A DNA stretch of 19,872 nucleotides from Actinobacteria bacterium UBA7422 (GTDB lineage: Bacteria > Actinomycetota > Actinomycetes > S36-B12), in NCBI GenBank assembly GCA_002469525.1, contig DKME01000066.1:38522-58393 (forward strand), written 5' to 3'. The notes under the pieces were generated by a model. That model made no database searches. It saw only the letters and a list, made by a program, of their open reading frames with translations, and was not told the origin of the DNA. Shown piece by piece: positions 1-8,077 of this stretch. Position 1 is the stretch's first letter. Each line of letters starts with the position of its first letter. The position numbers and the translations under genes were made by a program.

Positions 1-302
1 CTACCTTGGATACCTCGCAAGTTGATGTCGTTTACGCATGTGGCCCAATGCCTATGTTGGCGAGTGTCGCAGCCGAATCAATGGCTCGAAAGGTGTTCAG
101 TCAATGTTCGGTTGAAGAATCCATGGCTTGTGGCATTGGCGTATGCATGACTTGTGTCCTCCCAGTGATCGGCGAAGACGGAATTACGCGAATGCTGCGT
201 TCCTGTGTCGACGGGCCTATTTTTCGCGGTGACCGGGTCCGATGGTCTGAGATAGGAACGGTCCCTGAAGGCACGTGGGGCAGCGAGGCGCTGCGTTCAT
301 GA
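1..302 (+). CDS. pyrK: PyrK, dihydroorotate dehydrogenase electron-transfer subunit (C-terminal part; 5' end outside window)
   Basis: This is the C-terminal ~100 residues of the iron-sulfur flavoprotein that passes electrons from type 1B dihydroorotate dehydrogenase (PyrD) to NAD+ in de novo pyrimidine synthesis. The reading frame is open to the left edge, so the FAD-binding front half lies upstream. Visible are the nucleotide-binding segment YACGPMPML and the [2Fe-2S] ligands with spacing C-x4-C-x2-C-x16-C (ACGIGVCMTC, then RSCVDGP), as expected for PyrK. The TGA stop overlaps the pyrD ATG in an ATGA tetranucleotide, so the two subunits are translationally coupled. Identification is firm from motif plus neighbour. 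Confidence 0.93.
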   Translation, partial: TLDTSQVDVVYACGPMPMLASVAAESMARKVFSQCSVEESMACGIGVCMTCVLPVIGEDGITRMLRSCVDGPIFRGDRVRWSEIGTVPEGTWGSEALRS

Positions 303-1354
303 CCAGAAAAATAGTTTCATCTGGCAATGTTTCAGGGAACTACGGGAATGCTCGTTGTGATCTGAGGGCGACCCTAGGCTCACTTGAGATCCCTTCTGCA
401 ATCCTTACAGCATCAGGTTGCGCTGCAGCGGGTCGTGAACTTGACAATTACTTCGATATCACGCAAATCGGTGGCATTGTGACCAAAAGCATCATGTTGG
501 CTCCGCGCTCTGGGCGGGCGACTCCTCGCATGGCGGAAACGCCGAGCGGCATGCTGAATTCCATTGGATTACAAGGTCCAGGTGTTGAAAGTTTCATTGA
601 AAACGATCTGGTGTGGCTCCGCCAGCGCGGAGCCAGAACAATTGTGTCCATTGCTGGTGGCACGGCCGAAGAATTCGGCAAAGTTGCGGCCAAGCTTCGG
701 ATCGCAGGTGGGTTTGACGCAATTGAAGTCAATATTTCCTGTCCCAATGTGGAGGACCGTGGTCAAGTATTTGCCTGTAGGCCTGACTCTGCGGCGCAGG
801 TAGTTCAGACGGTACGTCGAAATAGTGACAGCAAGATCCCGATTTTTGCAAAACTGTCACCCGATGTAACCGACATTGTTGACATTGCGAGATCAGTTTC
901 CCAGGCAGGTGCAACGGGGGTCTCGGTAATTAACACGCTACTGGGAATGGTGATCAACACCACCACCATGCGACCAGCGCTGGCGGGAGTCACGGGCGGG
1001 GTCTCGGGCCCAGCCATCAGACCTGTTGCCGTTCGGTGCGTATGGCAGATCAGAAGTGCTTTACCTGACTTGCCCATTATTGGCATGGGAGGGATTCGCA
1101 GCGGACATGATGCTCTGGAATTCATTCTTGCAGGAGCTAACGCCATCTCTGTTGGGACTTCAATTTTCAACGATCCTTCTGCTCCGATGCGCATCCAAAC
1201 AGAATTGCAACAGGAACTGGCAAGTAGGGGGTTCACCAGCCTGGCACAGGCAGTCTCATATGCTCATCGCGAAGCCGATATTGCCTCGATGGAAGAAGCA
1301 CCCTCAAGTGCGGCAGAAGACTCTGAGACCGAGTGGGACTTTATTTCCGAATAG
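299..1354 (+). CDS. pyrD: PyrD, dihydroorotate dehydrogenase, class 1B (NAD-dependent catalytic subunit)
   Basis: Oxidises dihydroorotate to orotate with FMN; PyrK then takes the electrons to NAD+. Landmarks: DLRATLGSLEIPSAILTASG near the N-terminus, SIGLQGPGVESF (FMN/substrate region), VNISCPN with the catalytic-base cysteine at residue 148 (Cys rather than the Ser of membrane class 2 enzymes), and IIGMGGIRSGHDALEFILAG near the phosphate-binding end. I prefer the ATG at 299, which overlaps the pyrK stop; a GTG at 275 in the same frame would lie deep inside pyrK. At 351 residues it is longer than the usual ~300-310, with ~20 extra residues in front of the conserved N-terminus and an acidic C-terminal tail (EEAPSSAAEDSETEWDFISE). 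Cytoplasmic, in the pyr operon. Confidence 0.95.
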   Translation: MTRKIVSSGNVSGNYGNARCDLRATLGSLEIPSAILTASGCAAAGRELDNYFDITQIGGIVTKSIMLAPRSGRATPRMAETPSGMLNSIGLQGPGVESFIENDLVWLRQRGARTIVSIAGGTAEEFGKVAAKLRIAGGFDAIEVNISCPNVEDRGQVFACRPDSAAQVVQTVRRNSDSKIPIFAKLSPDVTDIVDIARSVSQAGATGVSVINTLLGMVINTTTMRPALAGVTGGVSGPAIRPVAVRCVWQIRSALPDLPIIGMGGIRSGHDALEFILAGANAISVGTSIFNDPSAPMRIQTELQQELASRGFTSLAQAVSYAHREADIASMEEAPSSAAEDSETEWDFISE

Positions 1355-1377
1355 GTTTTCGGGGAAGCGGGTAGTAA

Positions 1378-2067
1378 ATGGGAAAAGCTCCAATTGCGCT
1401 GGCACTCGACGCCCTTGAACTTGCAGATTTACGGGAATGGGTTCTACAGACAAGTGACGTTGTTTCCACCCAAAAAATTGGGCTGGAGACCTTTTACCGT
1501 AATGGTGAGGCTGCCATTGAAATTGTTCAGCAAAGCGGCTGCGACCTTTTCTTGGACGTAAAATTACATGACATCCCTAATACGGTTGCGGGCGCCGCGG
1601 CTGCATTAGCGCGCTACTCGCCTAAATTCTTAACGGTTCATGCTTCCGGTGGACCCGACATGGTAAGTGCGGCATGTGAAGCCCTGCCCCATACTTGGAT
1701 CACTGCGGTTACCGTTCTCACAAGCCTTAACGACCAAATATTGTTCGAAGTTGGACTACACACACCCGCACAGGACACCGTCGTGCGTCAGGCCGTTTCA
1801 GCTGTTGGTGCAGGTGCTCGAGCCATTGTCTGTTCACCCCATGAAGTGACGCGTGTCCGAAGTGAAGTTGGGCCAGAAATTGTGCTCATCACACCTGGCG
1901 TGCGCCCAGCGGGGTCTGCTCTCAATGATCAAAAAAGAGTCATGACTCCGGGTCAAGCATTAGAAGCAGGAGCCGACCTGCTCGTGATCGGACGGCCAAT
2001 TACCGCCGCTCCGAGCATGAAAGCGGCGGCTCTCGGCATCGCCAATGAAATTATTGGTGTGAAGTGA
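1378..2067 (+). CDS. pyrF: PyrF, orotidine 5'-phosphate decarboxylase
   Basis: Catalyses the last step of UMP synthesis, OMP to UMP plus CO2. A 229-residue TIM barrel of the short OMPdecase group. The catalytic DxKxxD is visible as D60-V-K62-L-H-D65 followed by IPNTVAGAA. Near the C-terminus VRPAGSALNDQKRVMTP and LLVIGRPITAAPS form the phosphate-binding loops. It lies 23 bp after pyrD in the same operon. The ATG at 1378 has only a loose purine-rich leader (GGGGAAG about 10 bp upstream). The TAG of pyrD begins a TAGGTT that could act as a weak -10 element; this is inference only. The stop overlaps the gmk GTG by 4 bp. Confidence 0.95.
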   Translation: MGKAPIALALDALELADLREWVLQTSDVVSTQKIGLETFYRNGEAAIEIVQQSGCDLFLDVKLHDIPNTVAGAAAALARYSPKFLTVHASGGPDMVSAACEALPHTWITAVTVLTSLNDQILFEVGLHTPAQDTVVRQAVSAVGAGARAIVCSPHEVTRVRSEVGPEIVLITPGVRPAGSALNDQKRVMTPGQALEAGADLLVIGRPITAAPSMKAAALGIANEIIGVK

Positions 2068-2651
2068 AAAATAGTGCAGGAGGGGCTACAGGCTTAGACC
2101 AACTGGCCCCGCTCCTTGTTGTTTCTGGTCCCTCAGGCGTTGGGAAAAGTACCGTAGTTGCTCAAGCCCTTGGGCTCAGTCCAAAATTGTGGCTTTCGGT
2201 CTCGGCTACTACCCGCGCACCGAGAGAGGGTGAGGTTGACGGCGTCTCCTATTCATTTGTTTCGGATTCCGAATTTGTCCAGATGGTCGAATCTGGGCAC
2301 ATGCTCGAATGGGCACAATACGCGGGAAATAAGTATGGAACGCCGAGCGCGCCAGTTCAGGCTCGTCGCGAGGCTGGGGTTCCAGTAATTTTGGAAATTG
2401 AAGTTCAAGGTGCCCGCCAAGTTCGGGAAAGTGCCCCGGACGCAACCTTGGTGTTCATCGCACCGCCGAGCATTGGGGAACTTGATGCACGTTTGCGTGG
2501 CCGAGGCACGGAAAGCACAGACGCTTTGAGCGCCAGGCTTGAGATTGCCCATGAAGAGTTGGCTGCGATGCCAGAGTTTGACCACGTCCTCGTGAACGCC
2601 GATGTAAGAGCGACCGCGATGGCCTTGCTAGACTTGTGCATTGACCCCTGA
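2064..2651 (+). CDS. gmk: Guanylate kinase
   Basis: Phosphorylates GMP to GDP with ATP. The P-loop is GPSGVGKST at residues 22-30. It is followed by the GMP-binding SATTRAPREGEVDGVSYSF, the lid segment (EWAQYAGNKYGTP) and EIEVQGARQVRE. Length (195 residues) is normal; actinobacterial enzymes often carry an N-terminal extension like the ~20 residues seen here. The GTG start overlaps the pyrF stop as GTGA, so translation is coupled. In most actinobacteria the small DNA-binding protein gene mihF lies immediately upstream of gmk; here there is no room for it. Confidence 0.95.
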   Translation: MKNSAGGATGLDQLAPLLVVSGPSGVGKSTVVAQALGLSPKLWLSVSATTRAPREGEVDGVSYSFVSDSEFVQMVESGHMLEWAQYAGNKYGTPSAPVQARREAGVPVILEIEVQGARQVRESAPDATLVFIAPPSIGELDARLRGRGTESTDALSARLEIAHEELAAMPEFDHVLVNADVRATAMALLDLCIDP

Positions 2652-2662
2652 AATGAGGATTC

Positions 2663-2986
2663 ATGAACGCACGCCCTGAAGGTATTACCCATCCCTCCAT
2701 CGACGACCTGTTGACCAAGACGGACTCCAAGTATTCTTTGGTCAGTTACGCCGCCAAACGTGCGCGTCAGATCAATGCCTATTACGCCCAACTAGGCGAA
2801 GGCCTCTTGGAATACATCGGACCCCTCGTTGAGACCCACGCTCAAGAAAAGCCACTGTCTATCTCACTTCGTGAGATTGATGCGGGTCTGTTGACCTCGG
2901 TTCCCACCACACCAGACTCACCGATTGCTTCCGGCGGAACCGATAACGGCCTGACGGTTTCCAGCGTCGAGGTTGAAAAGGACTAA
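2663..2986 (+). CDS. rpoZ: RNA polymerase omega subunit
   Basis: Small subunit that helps fold and hold the beta' subunit of RNA polymerase. The omega signature SIDDLLTKTDSKYSLVSYAA followed by KRARQINAYYAQ is in residues 12-43, and PLSISLREIDAGLL gives the second conserved block. At 107 residues it is typical for actinobacteria; the last ~25 residues are low-complexity and probably disordered. ATG start 11 bp after gmk with AGGA at 2656-2659, an unusually short 3-nt spacing. The gmk-rpoZ-coaBC order is conserved across many bacterial phyla. Confidence 0.95.
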   Translation: MNARPEGITHPSIDDLLTKTDSKYSLVSYAAKRARQINAYYAQLGEGLLEYIGPLVETHAQEKPLSISLREIDAGLLTSVPTTPDSPIASGGTDNGLTVSSVEVEKD

Positions 2987-2987
2987 C

Positions 2988-4217
2988 TTGCCTCGGGTAA
3001 TCCTGGGCGTGTGTGGTGGCATAGCCGCATACAAATCCGTCGAACTTCTCCGCCTGCTAACTCAGAGCGGGCACGACGTGCACGTCGTGCCGACCGCAAA
3101 TGCTTTGAGATTCGTGGGTAAGCCCACCTTCGAGGCGCTTTCCGGGAATCCCGTAGGCACCAGTTTGTGGGATGGCGCTGGAGCGGTCACCCACGTGGCC
3201 GAAGGAATCGGCGCCGACCTGGTGGTCATTGCACCGACCACGGCGGACTTTTTAGCCCGCGTGACACATGGGATTGCAAGTGATCTGCTGTCAAACATTT
3301 TGCTGACCGCAACCGCGCCTGTCGTTCTGGCACCCGCCATGCACACTCAAATGTGGGAGCATCCAGCGACCAGGACAAATGTAGATGTTCTGAGAAAACG
3401 CGGCTATATAGTTCTCGACCCTGATACCGGCCCTTTGACCGGCGCCGACATCGGGCGGGGACGGTTACCGTCTCCCACACAGATCGCTGACTGCGTTGAA
3501 GCCCAGTTCAATGCAAACACTGGTGCGCTCTTAGGCAAACATGTAGTAATCAGTGCTGGCGGAACCCAAGAGGAATGGGACCCCGTTCGTTTCATCGGAA
3601 ATCGCAGTAGTGGAAAACAAGGCGTAGCCTTAGCCAGGGCGGCTTTAGCTGCTGGAGCAAAGGTGACCTTGGTTGCAGGCCACATGGATATTGATCCCCC
3701 TGCAGGGGTTGAAACTATTCACGCTTTGAGCGGCGAACAGATGCATAAGGCACTTGTTGCCGTTCTCGACGAACAGCCGGATTTTGTCATTATGGCGGCC
3801 GCGGTGGCTGATTTTCGTCCAACTACGACGTCGGCGAATAAAATCAAGAAGGCTCTCGGTACCCAAAATCTCGAACTGGAGCAAACAACTGACATATTGG
3901 CAGATCTCTGTGGACGCCGAACACCAGGAGTTGGGCCCATCATGATTGGTTTTGCGGCCGAAACCACAGCGAATATAAACGAGTTGGTTTCACTGGCGCA
4001 AGGAAAGCTCACGTCAAAAGGAGCCGACTTAATTATTGCCAACAATGTCAACCACGGTGCGATATTTGGGTCAGAGGAAACAGAAATCCACATGGTAGAA
4101 GATGAAAACTTCATTGGCCCAATCAAAGGCTCAAAATTAGATGTGGCCCATGCTGTGGTTCATCGGCTTTCTGCAATGCTGAAGGGGGTAGACTTCACAG
4201 CACCATCAGGCACCTAA
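2988..4217 (+). CDS. coaBC: CoaBC, bifunctional phosphopantothenoylcysteine decarboxylase / phosphopantothenate-cysteine ligase
   Basis: Makes 4'-phosphopantetheine for coenzyme A in two steps. The N-terminal CoaC flavodomain shows LGVCGGIAAYK, the catalytic His69 (VTHVAEG) and P116-AMHTQMW, the actinobacterial form of the PxMNxxMW substrate loop. The C-terminal CoaB domain shows AGGTQEEWDPVRFIGNRSSG, AAAVADFRP and Lys285 in NKIKK, which matches the CTP/intermediate-binding lysine of the family. I choose TTG at 2988, one base after the rpoZ stop, because AAAGGA (2977-2982) sits 5 nt upstream; an earlier in-frame TTG at 2973 would overlap rpoZ and lacks this signal. Length 409 residues is normal. 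Contains an internal 22-bp palindrome. Confidence 0.94.
   Translation: MPRVILGVCGGIAAYKSVELLRLLTQSGHDVHVVPTANALRFVGKPTFEALSGNPVGTSLWDGAGAVTHVAEGIGADLVVIAPTTADFLARVTHGIASDLLSNILLTATAPVVLAPAMHTQMWEHPATRTNVDVLRKRGYIVLDPDTGPLTGADIGRGRLPSPTQIADCVEAQFNANTGALLGKHVVISAGGTQEEWDPVRFIGNRSSGKQGVALARAALAAGAKVTLVAGHMDIDPPAGVETIHALSGEQMHKALVAVLDEQPDFVIMAAAVADFRPTTTSANKIKKALGTQNLELEQTTDILADLCGRRTPGVGPIMIGFAAETTANINELVSLAQGKLTSKGADLIIANNVNHGAIFGSEETEIHMVEDENFIGPIKGSKLDVAHAVVHRLSAMLKGVDFTAPSGT
3070..3091. repeat. 22-bp perfect palindrome inside coaBC
   Basis: The 11 bases 3070-3080 (GGCACGACGTG) are followed directly by their reverse complement to 3091. The match breaks at 3069/3092. It encodes the segment around GHDVHVVP of the CoaC domain. 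Either a chance result of codon choice or a dyad-symmetric protein-binding site; the sequence alone does not decide. Confidence 0.85.
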
Positions 4218-4268
4218 CGCACATACATGTAACGCACACACACTTATAACAACGCAAAGGGGAAACAC
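4215..4268 (+). promoter_or_regulatory. coaBC-metK spacer: AACGCA repeats, possible -10 and metK Shine-Dalgarno
   Basis: AACGCA occurs three times (4216-4221, 4231-4236, 4251-4256), the first two inside the longer copy TAACGCACA (4215-4223, 4230-4238). A TATAAC at 4245-4250 could be a -10 element, but no convincing -35 lies upstream. AAGGGG (4257-4262) is a good ribosome-binding site, 6 nt before the metK GTG. No riboswitch-like fold is evident in 51 bp. Confidence 0.4.
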
Positions 4269-5471
4269 GTGGCGCATCGTCTATTTACTTCGGAGTCGGT
4301 CACCGAGGGCCATCCTGACAAAATGGCGGATCAAATCAGCGATGCAATCCTCGACGACCTTTTGCGCCAGGATCCGACAAGCCGTGTTGCAGTTGAAACC
4401 ATGCTCACCACCGGACAGGTTCACGTCGCCGGGGAAGTGACAACCGAGGGTTTCGCCGACGTTATGAATCTGGTTCGAGACACCGTTCTAGAAATCGGGT
4501 ACGACAGTTCTGAAAAGGGCTTTGACGGCGGGTCCTGTGGAGTCTCCGTCTCGATCGGGCAGCAGTCCCCGGACATTTCGCAAGGCGTCAACGATGCAAT
4601 TGAGGAACGCGAGGGCGGTAGCGTTGATCCCCTTGACCGTCAAGGTGCTGGCGACCAAGGTCTCATGTTCGGTTACGCCTGCATGGACACCACCGAGTTA
4701 ATGCCCCTGCCAGTTTCACTCGCGCATAAGTTAGCTGAACAACTCTCACTGGTTCGCAAGTCCGGACAAATGTCGTACCTCCGCCCCGATGGCAAGACCC
4801 AGGTCACGATTGCCTACGACGAAAATGATCAACCACTTCATGTGGAGACGATTGTTGTGAGCAGCCAACATGAGGAGGGAATTGACCTTGAGGGTCAGCT
4901 TTCCCCCGAAGTAAAGAAATTTGTTGTCGATCCCATCTTGGCTGGAATTGACCTCGACTCATCAAATGTTCGTTTGCTCGTAAACCCCACGGGTAAATTT
5001 GTTGTAGGTGGACCTATGGGTGATGCAGGATTAACCGGCCGCAAAATTATTGTTGACACTTATGGTGGAATGGCGCGTCACGGTGGTGGTGCTTTCTCAG
5101 GCAAGGACCCTTCAAAGGTTGACCGCTCCGCGGCATATGCAATGCGTTGGGTGGCTAAGAACGTAGTGTCGGCTGGTTTGGCCACACGTTGTGAAGTGCA
5201 GGTCGCCTACGCAATCGGTAAAGCTCACCCCGTTGGCGTTTTTGTTGAGACCTTCGGTACGGGAGTAGTGCCCGACGAAGCAATCCAGCAGGCAGTCCTT
5301 AGTGTTTTCGACCTTCGCCCGGCCGCGATTATTCGAGACCTTGAGCTCTTACGCCCGATCTACCGAGAAACGGCCGCCTACGGTCACTTCGGTAGGCCAG
5401 CCAAGGACGGGCTCTTTACTTGGGAGCGACTTGACCGGGCAGATGCGCTCGCGGGCGCGATTAAGAGCTAG
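4269..5471 (+). CDS. metK: S-adenosylmethionine synthetase
   Basis: Forms SAM from methionine and ATP. Nearly the whole 400-residue protein matches the family. It begins with FTSESVTEGHPDKMADQISD, whose His and Asp bind ATP and metal. It carries signature 1, GAGDQGLMFGYA, from residue 126, and signature 2, GGGAFSGKD, at residues 272-280, the phosphate-binding loop. TGRKIIVDTYGG precedes signature 2. GTG start preceded by AAGGGG at 6-nt spacing. Its product is the methyl donor for RsmB and the TrmH-family methylase encoded in the same window. No terminator is seen after it, so priA may be co-transcribed. Confidence 0.97.
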   Translation: MAHRLFTSESVTEGHPDKMADQISDAILDDLLRQDPTSRVAVETMLTTGQVHVAGEVTTEGFADVMNLVRDTVLEIGYDSSEKGFDGGSCGVSVSIGQQSPDISQGVNDAIEEREGGSVDPLDRQGAGDQGLMFGYACMDTTELMPLPVSLAHKLAEQLSLVRKSGQMSYLRPDGKTQVTIAYDENDQPLHVETIVVSSQHEEGIDLEGQLSPEVKKFVVDPILAGIDLDSSNVRLLVNPTGKFVVGGPMGDAGLTGRKIIVDTYGGMARHGGGAFSGKDPSKVDRSAAYAMRWVAKNVVSAGLATRCEVQVAYAIGKAHPVGVFVETFGTGVVPDEAIQQAVLSVFDLRPAAIIRDLELLRPIYRETAAYGHFGRPAKDGLFTWERLDRADALAGAIKS

Positions 5472-5515
5472 TTGCAGATCCCTAGTAGTGGTGACACGGT
5501 CGTTGGTAGCTACAC

Positions 5516-7504
5516 ATGGAATCCGGTGATCAGCTCTACCTATTGGCTGACTTTCCAGCGGCGCGTACTCGAGTTAAACCCCTCTCCAAGAAAATTGTGG
5601 AGTACGCGGAGGTAAATCCCATTGCGAGGGTGCGGGTGAACGTGCCCGTCTCGCATCTTGATCGCGACTTCGACTATTTGGTGCCAGCTGCTCTGAATTC
5701 CAAATGCCTCGTTGGGAATCGAGTCCGTGTTCGGTTTGGGGGCAAACTCACCGACGCGATAGTGGTGGGGCGGGCTGCAGAATCTGAATTCGCCAAGCTT
5801 GCAGCTATTGAACGGGCAGTTGGTCCGGCACTGACTTCTGAGACTCTCGAGTTGGTACATGCCGTTACGGAGCGTTACGTCGGTATGTTCTGGGACGTAG
5901 TTCGAGCTGCAGTCCCAACCAAATCACGCGCTGGGACAGCAAGCTCCGGTACGACACGCGAAGCATCCAGTTCCAAAACGCATATTTCAACGGATAGTTC
6001 ATTGACAGCAGGGAACTGGGAGTTGTACGACCAAGGCCCCGAGTTGATTCAGAGAATTAAAGGGGCAGAGAGTATTCGAGCAGTGTGGTCGAGTGCACCC
6101 GCGTCATTGTGGTGGGAAGAAATGGCTGAGCTAGTCTCCGCGGTGCTGGAAGCAGACTCTCAAGCCGGGGTCATTCTTTTAGTACCCGATGCCGGTTCAG
6201 TCGATCGATTGGTGTCGGTGATTCCGAATTCTGTGGCAATTTCGACCCATTTGAGTGCCGGGCAGCGGTATCAAAACTTCTTGGAAGTTGCATCTGGTCA
6301 CAGACGCATAGTGATTGGGACGCGTTCAGCGGTGTTCGCACCTGTTGAAAATCTCTCGGCCGTCATTATGTGGGACGACTTCAATGACGCGTATTGCGAC
6401 GCCCATGCGCCGTACTGGGATGCGCGTGAAGTCGCTGCACTGCGCAGCCACATAACGGGCTGTTCACTCTTTGTGGGTGGCTACTCTCGCTCAGTGGTTA
6501 CGCAGTCCTGGTGTGAATCTGGTTGGTGCGAAAGTATTTCGTCCAGCAAGAGCGTTATTGAATCGGTTCGAGCACAAGTGCGCACACTCACCGAGACCGC
6601 GATTGAACGGGATCCGCATCATTCACGGATTCCGCAGTTGGCTTGGCAAGCTATTAAGTCTGCTATCGCAGGTGGTCCCGTTCTCGTCTCGGTGGGGCGC
6701 CGCGGCTACATCCCAGCTTTCCTATGCACACGGTGCGGCGAACGAGCGGTCTGTTCATGTGGTGGGGCGATTCACCAAAGGAATCGGAACCTGCCGGGTG
6801 AAGTCTTGATGTGTAGTCGGTGCGGTAGCGGCGGATGGCACTGTGACTGTGGTGGTACAGAGATTCGGGCGTTGGCTATAGGTGCCGAACGAACGGCTGA
6901 AGAGTTAGGTCGAGCATTTGCTGGCACCCCGGTGTTGTGGTCTCAGCAGGAGCACGTTGTGTCCAACGTAGATGCGCAACCACGGATTGTGGTGGCGACT
7001 CAAGGTGCTGAACCATTCGCGGAAAATGGATTCGCGGCCATCGTCATCTTGGACGTCTTTCCCCAATCGGTTTCCCTGACCGCGAGCGAATCCCTATTGC
7101 GCCGAATCTTTTCAGCTGCGGTTCGCTCACGCCCTGGAGCCCCCATAGTTGTTACGGGTGATCTAGGAGGGCGGGAAAGCCAAGCGTTGGCGAGATGGGA
7201 CAGTTCTTGGTTTGCCACTCGTGAGATAGCTGATCGAACTCTGGCCCACTTACCACCGTCGGTGCGCGTGGCCCAATTGATCGGGGATCGCGAGGCCGTA
7301 ATGAGCATTGCGATCGAAGTGGAGAAATTGGTTCAGGCCCGCATTCTTGGACCCATTGAAGGAGAAAGTACGCAGGTTTTCCTCATAGTGCCCAGGGGGA
7401 GCGGCAACACCCTTTCGCTGGTTTTGAATCAGATCATGCGATCACGATCGACAGATCCAAAAAATTCATTTGTTCGAGTTCACATTGATCCGCGTGATTT
7501 CTAA
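5516..7504 (+). CDS. priA: Degenerate primosomal protein N' (PriA), actinobacterial form without helicase ATPase motifs
   Basis: 662 residues matching PriA in layout. The N-terminal 3' DNA-end-binding domain is seen as ARVRVNVPVSHLDRDFDYLV, and GTRSAVFAPVENLSAVIM lies just before motif II. The eight zinc cysteines are C404, C407, C413, C415, C433, C436, C443 and C445. The ATPase is clearly dead: where GxTGSGKT is expected the protein reads WSSAPASLWW (around residues 188-198), and the DEAH box is WDDF (286-289). Loss of these motifs is the known state in actinobacteria, so this is family-typical and not a fresh mutation. It probably acts as a fork-binding or DnaB-loading scaffold. ATG 5516 has no clear Shine-Dalgarno; GTG 5597 is an alternative start. 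Confidence 0.85.
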   Translation: MESGDQLYLLADFPAARTRVKPLSKKIVEYAEVNPIARVRVNVPVSHLDRDFDYLVPAALNSKCLVGNRVRVRFGGKLTDAIVVGRAAESEFAKLAAIERAVGPALTSETLELVHAVTERYVGMFWDVVRAAVPTKSRAGTASSGTTREASSSKTHISTDSSLTAGNWELYDQGPELIQRIKGAESIRAVWSSAPASLWWEEMAELVSAVLEADSQAGVILLVPDAGSVDRLVSVIPNSVAISTHLSAGQRYQNFLEVASGHRRIVIGTRSAVFAPVENLSAVIMWDDFNDAYCDAHAPYWDAREVAALRSHITGCSLFVGGYSRSVVTQSWCESGWCESISSSKSVIESVRAQVRTLTETAIERDPHHSRIPQLAWQAIKSAIAGGPVLVSVGRRGYIPAFLCTRCGERAVCSCGGAIHQRNRNLPGEVLMCSRCGSGGWHCDCGGTEIRALAIGAERTAEELGRAFAGTPVLWSQQEHVVSNVDAQPRIVVATQGAEPFAENGFAAIVILDVFPQSVSLTASESLLRRIFSAAVRSRPGAPIVVTGDLGGRESQALARWDSSWFATREIADRTLAHLPPSVRVAQLIGDREAVMSIAIEVEKLVQARILGPIEGESTQVFLIVPRGSGNTLSLVLNQIMRSRSTDPKNSFVRVHIDPRDF

Positions 7505-7521
7505 GCTACCTCAACATGTCC

Positions 7522-7527
7522 TAGACT
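7522..7527 (+). promoter_or_regulatory. Candidate leaderless-promoter -10 (TAGACT) for def
   Basis: TAGACT fits the actinobacterial TANNNT -10 consensus and ends exactly 6 nt before the def ATG, which would place transcription start at the A of ATG. No Shine-Dalgarno is present in the 29-bp gap after priA, consistent with a leaderless mRNA. No good -35. Confidence 0.55.
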
Positions 7528-7533
7528 CAACTC

Positions 7534-8076
7534 ATGGCGATACAACCCATTCGAATCTTTGGTGACCCTGTTTTGCGGACCCCTGCAACTGAAGTCGTTG
7601 ATTTCGACAAGGAATTGCACAAATTGGTGGCGGATTTAATTGACACTATGCAAGAAGCGCCAGGCGTTGGCCTTGCGGCGCCTCAATTGGGTGTTTCACT
7701 CCGGGTATTCACCTACTGGGTAGACGACGAACTAGGTCACGTTGTGAATCCCAGTCTGACTCTTTCCGAAGATACGGAGTTAGGGGAGGAAGGTTGCCTG
7801 TCCTTACCCGGTCTCTCATTTGATACTCCAAGGTCCCGCAGTGTGGTTGCTCAAGGATTCAACATGTACGGAGATCCCATTGAATTGATCGGTTCGGACC
7901 TACTGGCGCGTTGTGTTCAACATGAAACAGACCACCTTGACGGCATTATTTTCATTGATCGACTGGGACCCGAAGAACGCAAAGAGGCCATGAAAGAGAT
8001 CCGGGCCAGCGAGTGGTTCGGTGACGATTTAGTACTCAAGACAAGTCCTCACGCTATTTCGCAAAAGTGGATGTAA
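7534..8076 (+). CDS. def: Peptide deformylase
   Basis: Metalloenzyme that removes the formyl group from nascent N-terminal fMet. All three family motifs are intact: G44-VGLAAPQ, E86-GCLSLPG with metal ligand C88, and Q-H130-E131-TDH134-LDG supplying two His ligands and the catalytic Glu. 180 residues, normal length. fmt, which makes the formylated initiator tRNA, follows by one base, so the two opposing formyl steps are encoded together. Expression probably begins from the leaderless promoter at 7522. Confidence 0.96.
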   Translation: MAIQPIRIFGDPVLRTPATEVVDFDKELHKLVADLIDTMQEAPGVGLAAPQLGVSLRVFTYWVDDELGHVVNPSLTLSEDTELGEEGCLSLPGLSFDTPRSRSVVAQGFNMYGDPIELIGSDLLARCVQHETDHLDGIIFIDRLGPEERKEAMKEIRASEWFGDDLVLKTSPHAISQKWM

Positions 8077-8077
8077 A

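Noticed and set aside
275..298. GTG start for pyrD at 275
   Set aside because: It lies inside pyrK; ATG 299 in an ATGA overlap is the usual coupled start.
4218..4268. SAM riboswitch before metK
   Set aside because: Only 51 bp is available and no four-way-junction-like set of stems is visible.
5506..5513. GTAGCTAC palindrome before priA as an operator
   Set aside because: Eight bases are expected by chance several times in a window this long, and nothing else supports it.
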